From G963668605 sp963668605 (lineage in GTDB: Bacteria > Acidobacteriota > Terriglobia > Bryobacterales > Bryobacteraceae), in contig OY764903.1 of the NCBI GenBank assembly GCA_963668605.1, positions 7,068,001 to 7,132,000 on the forward strand: a stretch of 64,000 bases of DNA. The letters run 5' to 3'. This document shows positions 58,788 through 64,000 of the stretch, piece by piece. Each line of letters begins with the position of its first letter. Position 1 is the stretch's first letter. Both the position numbers and the translations under genes were made by a program. The notes beneath the pieces are model-generated. The model did not search any database. It saw only the letters and a list, made by a program, of their open reading frames with translations, and had not been told where the DNA came from.

Positions 58788-60331
58788 TGGGCTATTTCCG
58801 CACATTAGCGAAGGCTTTAACGGGCCGGCCGATGGCGTCCACGTCCGGATACAACGCCGCGACCAGCGGGCGCCGGATGCTGAACATCGTGGGAACGACA
58901 CGAGGCATCAATAGCCTCGCTCTGTCGGATGGTCCGCGGCTGACCGCACTTGCGCGCAAAGCCGTGATGGATAATCCGCTGGCCGCGAACGGGGTGTCGT
59001 CCTACATCGCGGAAGTAATCGGAACCGGAATACGACCACACTCAAACCACGAAGATCCAGATACTCGAAAACTTCTGGAGCGGGAGTTCTCGCGCTGGGT
59101 TCCGCAAGCCAGCGCGGCGCGCAGAATCGGACCCGGGGGGAAGCCCGATAGCATCAATGACTTTTACACGCTGGAATCTCTAGTCTGCCGCAATGTCGTC
59201 GAAGCAGGAGAAGCATTCGCGCGGCTGCGTCCGAGGATGCCGGAGGATGGGCTGCGTGTTCCACTTCAACTCGATCTGATTGAACCGGAGCAATTGCCAT
59301 TCTGGAAGCAGGATGGCGGAAGCGGAACGAATCTTGTTCGCGGCGGCATCGAGTTCGATCAGATCGGCCAGCGCGTGGCATACCACTTTTACCGCAATCA
59401 TCCAGGCGATGCGACGGTCTGGCCCAATGCTTATGAGATCGTGCGCGTGCCGGCCGAAAGTGTGCTGCATGTCATGGAGCCGCTGCGCGGGAATCAGATT
59501 CGCGCGATTACGAGCCTGGCTCCGATTCTGGTTCTACTCTCCGACCTCAACGAATATGATGATGCGGAGCGTTTCAAAAAGAAACTCGGTGCCTACTTAT
59601 TCGCATGGCGCAAGAGCCAGAATGCCGATGATACAGGCGTAGCAAGCTCTTCGAGCGTGGGAACCGACGTAGCACCCAGCGGTTCAGCGTATGTTGAATC
59701 GCGGATGGGCACGATCACGCTCCTCGATACCAATGCCGGAGAGGAGTTCGGTTTCTACAACACGCCCGATGTCGGCACGATGTACGAGTCGTTCATGCGC
59801 GTGCAGCGCGAGCCGATCGCCACGGTGATCCGTATCAGTTACGAGATGCTGACCGGGAATATGACCGGCGTGAACTATTCGAGCGCGCGCGTTCGATTGA
59901 TTGCCCTCCGCCGGGTGTGGCAACAGTTCCAGATGTCCGTGATCGTGCATCAATTCTGCCGTCCGGTCTGGCGCGCCTGGCTGGACGCTGCGGCGCTGGC
60001 CGGTGTGATCGACGCCGTCGACTACCGTAAATCGCCGGAGCAATATCTTTCTGTCGAATGGCTCGCGCAGCCGTGGGATTGGGTGGATCCGGTCAAGGAC
60101 GTGGAGAGCAAGCGCATGGAGGTGGAATCCGCGTTCGACTCGCGCGAAGCGGTGGTAGCGAGCCGCGGGCGCGATGTGGAAGAAGTTGATGCCGCCATTG
60201 CGCGAGATCACGCGCGCGAAAGCACGCTCGGCATCGTCCCGGTGTACGGGAGTTCCCGCGCAGCCGAGCCCGCTCCCGCCGGCGGGGATGCCGGCGTCGA
60301 TGCCGGCGGGGATGCGGGGAAGGGGCAGTGA
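58787..60331 (+). CDS. Phage portal protein (lambda family)
   Basis: A 514-residue portal, the ring at the capsid vertex through which DNA is packaged. It shows GIRPHSNHEDPDTRKLLE near 84, FARLRPRM near 145, EYDDAERFKKK near 257 and YEMLTGNMTGVNYSSARV near 355, as in lambda gpB-type portals. The C-terminal tail (AAEPAPAGGDAGVDAGGDAG) is Ala/Gly-rich. Start overlaps the gpW-like stop. Confidence 0.95.
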   Translation: MGYFRTLAKALTGRPMASTSGYNAATSGRRMLNIVGTTRGINSLALSDGPRLTALARKAVMDNPLAANGVSSYIAEVIGTGIRPHSNHEDPDTRKLLEREFSRWVPQASAARRIGPGGKPDSINDFYTLESLVCRNVVEAGEAFARLRPRMPEDGLRVPLQLDLIEPEQLPFWKQDGGSGTNLVRGGIEFDQIGQRVAYHFYRNHPGDATVWPNAYEIVRVPAESVLHVMEPLRGNQIRAITSLAPILVLLSDLNEYDDAERFKKKLGAYLFAWRKSQNADDTGVASSSSVGTDVAPSGSAYVESRMGTITLLDTNAGEEFGFYNTPDVGTMYESFMRVQREPIATVIRISYEMLTGNMTGVNYSSARVRLIALRRVWQQFQMSVIVHQFCRPVWRAWLDAAALAGVIDAVDYRKSPEQYLSVEWLAQPWDWVDPVKDVESKRMEVESAFDSREAVVASRGRDVEEVDAAIARDHARESTLGIVPVYGSSRAAEPAPAGGDAGVDAGGDAGKGQ

Positions 60332-61515
60332 TGACACGACTCGAAGAGGTCATGCAGAGGATCGGCTCCCGGCCGGCGCTCATACGCATGGAGAACGTCT
60401 CGGATCATTTCGGAGACGCGGCGCCTTATCGTATCGAAGACGGCATAGCGATCATCGATGTATTCGGCGTGCTTTCAAACGATCCCTGGTCCTGGGGTGG
60501 AACGACCTATCCAGAGATTCAAAACCAACTGAAGATTGCCGCGCAGGATCCGAACGTCAAAGGGATCCTGCTGAACATCAATTCGCCGGGCGGTGAAACC
60601 GACAATTCTTTCGAGACGGCGGAATTGATCGCGTCCATGAAAAAGCCCTGCCATGCGGTGGCCGACACCATGGCTTACAGCGCAGGCTATCTGCTCGCTT
60701 CGCAGGCTGACAAGATTTATTGTTCTCCCATCTCCGGCGGCGTCGGTTCCATCGGCGTCTATGCGGCGCATATGGATTACTCGGAGCTACTGAAGAAGGC
60801 GGGCATCTCCGTGACGCTGATTTCCGCCGGCAAAGGAAAGATGGACGGCAACCCTTATGAGCCGCTGTCCGAAGATGCCCGCAAAAAGATCCAGGCGGAA
60901 GTCAATCGTCTTTATGGCGAGTTCCTTGGATTCGTTTCGAGAGGGCGCGGAATCCAGCCGCAGGACATCGTGAAGTTCGGGGCCGATACGTTTGATGGCG
61001 CGGCTAATGCGATTGGCTCCGGACTGGCCGATGCCGCCGGCGATCTGAGCACCGCATGGGTTGATCTTTGTACGGAAATCCAGCGCCCCACAATGCCGAT
61101 GATGTCGGCGCAAACAAGCTCCGTGGCATCCGCCACGAATATCCCGAAGGAGGGAAACATTATGGCCGAAGACGTCAAGGCGGAAGTCACGAAAACGGCT
61201 GCCGCGGAAATCGAAACGTTGCTTCAGAAAGCGAAAACCGACGGGTACGCGGAAGCCGAGGTGATTGTCGATCTTTGTGCGATCGCCGGCATCTCGGTCA
61301 AGCAGACCGCTGAGTTCATCCGTAACAAGAAAACCTCGGCGGACGTTCGGAAAGAACTGCTCGCCGAAAAGGCAAAGTCCCAAGAGGGCACGGAGCTGAA
61401 TACCTCGGTCATGCCTGGCGTCGATGCCGCGGCGAGCGCCGATCAGCCGAAGAAACCGTCGAAATCGATGAGCGATGTGGTCAAAGAGATCGCCGGAATG
61501 ATGAGGGGGAAATAA
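60331..61515 (+). CDS. S49 family head maturation protease (gpC-like)
   Basis: A 394-residue protein. Its first ~250 residues are a SppA/S49 serine protease (LLNINSPGGETDNSF near residue 88, catalytic Ser in DTMAYSAGYLLAS near 117, LISAGKGKMDGNPYEPL near 165 with the Lys). The rest is a Gln/Ala/Lys-rich helical scaffold-like tail. A strong internal ribosome site at 61147-61154 precedes an in-frame ATG at 61162, so a separate scaffold protein is likely made. The start overlaps the portal stop. Confidence 0.93.
   Translation: MTRLEEVMQRIGSRPALIRMENVSDHFGDAAPYRIEDGIAIIDVFGVLSNDPWSWGGTTYPEIQNQLKIAAQDPNVKGILLNINSPGGETDNSFETAELIASMKKPCHAVADTMAYSAGYLLASQADKIYCSPISGGVGSIGVYAAHMDYSELLKKAGISVTLISAGKGKMDGNPYEPLSEDARKKIQAEVNRLYGEFLGFVSRGRGIQPQDIVKFGADTFDGAANAIGSGLADAAGDLSTAWVDLCTEIQRPTMPMMSAQTSSVASATNIPKEGNIMAEDVKAEVTKTAAAEIETLLQKAKTDGYAEAEVIVDLCAIAGISVKQTAEFIRNKKTSADVRKELLAEKAKSQEGTELNTSVMPGVDAAASADQPKKPSKSMSDVVKEIAGMMRGK
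61162..61515 (+). CDS. Nested scaffold protein from internal start (Nu3-like)
   Basis: AAGGAGGG (61147-61154) lies seven bases before ATG 61162 inside the protease gene, in the same frame. The product would be 117 residues (MAEDVKAEVTKTAAAEIETL, ending KEIAGMMRGK), mostly helical and charged, as expected for a capsid scaffold. Lambda makes Nu3 from the end of gene C in the same way. The second product is inferred, not seen. Confidence 0.7.
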   Translation: MAEDVKAEVTKTAAAEIETLLQKAKTDGYAEAEVIVDLCAIAGISVKQTAEFIRNKKTSADVRKELLAEKAKSQEGTELNTSVMPGVDAAASADQPKKPSKSMSDVVKEIAGMMRGK

Positions 61516-61518
61516 GCG

Positions 61519-61908
61519 ATGACGATCAATGAAATTGCTCGTGTCTCCGACGTGGTGCTCGTCGAGGAACTCGAAGAGTTTAACTACTGCCGCGAGATTA
61601 TCACCGTGGTGTCCGGGACCACAGCAGCGGTTCTCGGACAGGTACTCGGACAAATCACTGCATCCGGGAAATATGCGAAGGTCACTCCCGGTGCGGTGGA
61701 CGGATCGCAGATCGCGGCGGCCGTACTGCTCCAGGCTGTCGATGCCACCGCCGGAGATAAAACCGCGCTCGCGATCGTTCGCGGGCCGGCCATTTTCAAA
61801 GACGCCGGGCTTGCCTGGACCACCGGCATGACGGAGCCGCAGAAGACGACGGCGAAAGGCCAACTGGCGACGGCCGGTATGCCTGTTCGCTCCGCGCTGG
61901 GCGCGTAA
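61519..61908 (+). CDS. Head decoration protein (gpD-like)
   Basis: A 129-residue protein with GQITASGKYAKVTPGAVDGS near residue 45 and GDKTALAIVRGPAIFKDAG near 78, matching gpD-type decoration proteins that stabilise the expanded capsid. It lies between protease and major capsid genes, the lambda position. A weak ribosome site (GGGGAAATAAGCG) precedes it. Confidence 0.87.
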   Translation: MTINEIARVSDVVLVEELEEFNYCREIITVVSGTTAAVLGQVLGQITASGKYAKVTPGAVDGSQIAAAVLLQAVDATAGDKTALAIVRGPAIFKDAGLAWTTGMTEPQKTTAKGQLATAGMPVRSALGA

Positions 61909-61923
61909 AGGAGAACACGAACC

Positions 61924-62934
61924 ATGCCTAACATTTTGGATGTTTTCAATCAGGATGCTTTCGGCGTAGTCGCGCTGACTGCGGCCGTCAACGACATCAC
62001 CGCGGCTTACGGAGTTTTGGGTCAGTTGGGGATCTTCATCGACGAAGGTATTCCCACTCGCGCCGTCGCCGTGGACTTCGACCCGATCACCAATGCTCTG
62101 CTTCCTCAGTCCAACTGGGGCGGCCCGGGCGTGGCAAACAAAACTGCTCTCGGGAAAACCAAGAGCTTCGCTATTCCGCATTTCCCGGTGAATGATGCGG
62201 TGCTCGCCTCCGATTTGCAGTCGAGGCGTCGCCCCGGATCTGATGCCGTGCAGGATGCGCAATACGCGCTCGCCAAAAAGATGATCGAGATACGCACCAA
62301 GCTCGATCAGATACTCGAATGGATGCGCCTGGGCGTGCTCAAGGGTTCCATCACGGATGGCGCCGGCACGGTGATCCTAAATCCCTATACGGATTTCGGC
62401 GTCGCCCAGGATTCTACTTCCTTCGTGCTCGCCACGGCAACCACCGATGTATCGGGGAAAATCGCCATCGTCAAGCGCAATATCCAAAAGAACCTTCGCG
62501 GCGAGATCGCGACTGGCTATGTGGCTCTGTGCTCGGATGGCTTCTATGATGCGTTCGTCAGTCATGCGAACGTGAAGTCGGCCTTCCAGTATTACATCGT
62601 CAACGGGCAGACTCTCGCGGGCGACTACCGCGATGGTTTCCTATTCGGGAACGTGCTCTGGATCAACTACACCGGATCGGTCGCTGATCCCGCGGGCACG
62701 CTTCAGCCGATGATCGACGCGAACAGCGCCTATGTGATTCCGCGCGGCACGAGCCTCTTCAAGACGTTCTTTGCTCCTGCGGATTACATGGAGACCGTCA
62801 ACACTCTCGGACAGCCCTTCTATGCCAAGCAGGACCGCATGAAATTCGATAAGGGCGTCGAGGTGGAATGCCAGAGTAACCCTCTGCCGATCTGCCTGAA
62901 GCCGCTGGTGGTTCAGAAAGTCACGGTCGCCTAA
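61924..62934 (+). CDS. Major capsid protein (gpE-like)
   Basis: A 336-residue lambda gpE-type capsid protein (LDVFNQDAFGVVALTAAVND at the start, FPVNDAVLASDLQSRR near 95, CSDGFYDAFVSHANVKSA near 203, AYVIPRGTSLFKTFFAPADY near 265). It forms the icosahedral shell with a HK97 fold. GGAGAA 12 bases ahead is the ribosome site. A terminator follows the stop. Confidence 0.93.
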   Translation: MPNILDVFNQDAFGVVALTAAVNDITAAYGVLGQLGIFIDEGIPTRAVAVDFDPITNALLPQSNWGGPGVANKTALGKTKSFAIPHFPVNDAVLASDLQSRRRPGSDAVQDAQYALAKKMIEIRTKLDQILEWMRLGVLKGSITDGAGTVILNPYTDFGVAQDSTSFVLATATTDVSGKIAIVKRNIQKNLRGEIATGYVALCSDGFYDAFVSHANVKSAFQYYIVNGQTLAGDYRDGFLFGNVLWINYTGSVADPAGTLQPMIDANSAYVIPRGTSLFKTFFAPADYMETVNTLGQPFYAKQDRMKFDKGVEVECQSNPLPICLKPLVVQKVTVA

Positions 62935-62956
62935 CCGTTTCTTCTCCTCTCTCTAC

Positions 62957-62987
62957 AGGGGCGGTGTGTCCTATCCGCCCCTTTTTT
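62957..62987 (+). terminator. Rho-independent terminator after the major capsid gene
   Basis: AGGGGCGG (62957-62964), loop of ten bases, CCGCCCCT (62975-62982), then five T. The T-run ends directly at the start codon of the next gene. Such a terminator would give more capsid than tail mRNA. Confidence 0.85.
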
Positions 62988-63290
62988 ATGCCATTCGACG
63001 ATGCACTTACAGCCCTGAACTCTGCGCTCCTGGCCGAGTTTGGCGAGACTGTGACCTACACCAAGGGGATAACCTCGGTGAACGTCCAGGCGATCGCCTC
63101 CGGCCCGCCGCAAGCGGATCCGTCATCTCCTCCCTTTGGAATCAGCTTGGAACTGAGGGAATCGGATTTGCCCTTCTCTGCCGAAAATGACGATCAGGTT
63201 CTTTTCCGAAGCGGAACGTACACCGTGATCAACGTTCAGCGGCCTCCTCTTACTGAATTGCTCCGTGTGTCTTTGGATAAACAGCGGTGA
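62988..63290 (+). CDS. Head-tail attachment protein (gpFII-like)
   Basis: A 100-residue protein (MPFDDALTALNSALLAEFGE, VTYTKGITSVNVQAI, FRSGTYTVINVQRPP) of the phage head-tail joining type; gpFII and ATP-binding sugar-like joiners have this size and beta-rich character. The ATG at 62988 has no ribosome site because the terminator hairpin occupies the space. The stop overlaps the next gene (GTGA). Confidence 0.75.
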   Translation: MPFDDALTALNSALLAEFGETVTYTKGITSVNVQAIASGPPQADPSSPPFGISLELRESDLPFSAENDDQVLFRSGTYTVINVQRPPLTELLRVSLDKQR

Positions 63291-63724
63291 TCACTTTTTC
63301 GATCTCAGTCACGAAGCGGATCGATCTGGACGCGATTCTGCTGTCGGATTATCAGCGTGCGCGGATCGCCATGGCGGGCGTCGAGAGTATGAAGGACCGC
63401 ATCATCAACAAGCTGCTCGACGTATATGACGATCCGGTGAAGAGCCTGAATGAAGCCTATAAAAAAGCCAAGATTCGCCAGGGCGCAAAGCCCGAGCCGG
63501 ATCTGGTCTACACCGGCGGTCTCATGCGCGACATGGATATCAAGTTCATGAACTCGGAGAAGATCATCGTTGGTCCGGTGAGCCAGAAAAACGCAATCAA
63601 GGCGGCAGTCAACCAGGCGCGGCGCCATCAACTCGGCTTCTCCCCGTCCGACATCGAAAATCTGGAAGCCGAAAAGGAACGGCAATTGGCAGAGAACATT
63701 CGCCGCATGCGGAGGGCCGCTTGA
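63287..63724 (+). CDS. Phage minor tail / virion morphogenesis protein
   Basis: A 145-residue protein starting with GTG 63287. It has VESMKDRIINKLLDVYDDPV, then PEPDLVYTGGLMRDMDIKFM and KNAIKAAVNQARRHQLGF, similar to gpZ/HK97 gp10-type tail completion proteins that bind the head side of the tail. It overlaps both neighbours. The family is a likely but not certain call. Confidence 0.7.
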   Translation: MITFSISVTKRIDLDAILLSDYQRARIAMAGVESMKDRIINKLLDVYDDPVKSLNEAYKKAKIRQGAKPEPDLVYTGGLMRDMDIKFMNSEKIIVGPVSQKNAIKAAVNQARRHQLGFSPSDIENLEAEKERQLAENIRRMRRAA

Positions 63725-64000
63725 CGAATCCGAATGATCTGATCGATGCGCTCGTGGCCAAACTGCGAGCCATCTCGGCGCTGGTGATAGCAGTTGGCCA
63801 GGCGGGGTATATTCTCGCTTACAAAGACAACTACCCGAACAACGTGAACCTGGTCGAAGCCCTGGTGGAACTTCGCACGCCGGGAATCATGATCGTGTGG
63901 CGCGGCAGCGGCCCGGCCAATTCCGCCCGCCGGGAAGTCTGGCAGCATCAATTCTCGATCTTCATCAAAGCGGTTGGAGAGGCTGCGGACTTTTGGGATT
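63721..64000 (+). CDS. Phage tail-terminator-like protein (truncated by window end)
   Basis: A frame from TTG 63721 that is still open at the right edge, 93 codons seen: MTNPNDLIDALVAKLRAISA, then VNLVEALVELRTPGIMIVW and EVWQHQFSIFIKAVGEA. Size and place suit gpU-type tail terminator proteins. The start overlaps the previous stop (TTGA). Confidence 0.65.
   Translation, partial: MTNPNDLIDALVAKLRAISALVIAVGQAGYILAYKDNYPNNVNLVEALVELRTPGIMIVWRGSGPANSARREVWQHQFSIFIKAVGEAADFWD

Larger units (their letters stand above)
51807..64000. mobile_element. Lambda-like prophage (left end of gene set inside window, right end cut)
   Basis: Genes from 51807 to the right edge form a phage block: an early/accessory group on both strands (51807-55901) and a rightward late operon in lambda order from terminase to tail (56075 on). 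Nearly all late genes overlap by one to four bases. All recognised late genes are intact. The exact ends, the integrase and att sites are not visible. Confidence 0.88.

Noticed and set aside
60787..62262. 491-codon minus-strand frame
   Set aside because: Antisense to protease, decoration and capsid genes, which follow lambda order on the plus strand.

Overview
The window reads as high-GC bacterial chromosome from an Acidobacteriota member, most likely of the Solibacter/Bryobacter type. The signs are many small secreted proteins of unknown function, a membrane-anchored HTH/FG-GAP regulator, Tat-exported enzymes, an Hfq-like protein with a long N-terminal extension, and REP/RAYT-type repeats. 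The taxonomic call is inference from gene style and was not tested by a search.

From 1 to about 46.5 kb the content is mostly core chromosome: the end of a UPF0182 membrane protein; a pyrR-pyrB-pyrC operon; a GH3 glycosidase with two secreted proteins; homoserine dehydrogenase; Hfq; a thioesterase; Ssb; guaB; xseA; glnA with its adenylyltransferase glnE (a MOSC gene between them); pckA; mutS-anmK; glutamate dehydrogenase; a heme A/cytochrome oxidase maturation cluster (ctaA, ctaB, ABC exporter, Sco, DUF420); a ceramidase-like protein; pyrE with a sugar phosphotransferase; and cstA-ybdD. This part is interrupted by a complete ISKra4-like insertion sequence (13319-15152) with a perfect 9-bp target duplication, and by a RAYT transposase remnant inside nested inverted repeats (40531-40859).

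From about 46.6 to 50.95 kb lies a defence cassette: a small ribbon-helix-helix-type regulator, a MutL/MORC-like GHKL ATPase fused to a PD-(D/E)XK nuclease domain, a C5-cytosine DNA methyltransferase, and convergently a Vsr nick endonuclease preceded by an unknown small gene. A perfect 12-bp palindrome stands just upstream of the regulator. This is the strongest candidate for an unusual system in the window.

From about 51.8 kb to the right edge is a lambda-like prophage cut by the window end. Its early part carries a ParB-like protein, a Rossmann methyltransferase, a DUF5131 (Gp37/Gp68) protein, an RFC-like clamp-loader ATPase, a small protein and a DUF932 protein. Its late operon follows lambda order: small and large terminase, gpW-like, portal, S49 protease with a nested scaffold start, decoration protein, major capsid protein, then head-tail and tail genes, nearly all coupled by short stop/start overlaps. 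No integrase, lysogeny or lysis genes are inside the window.
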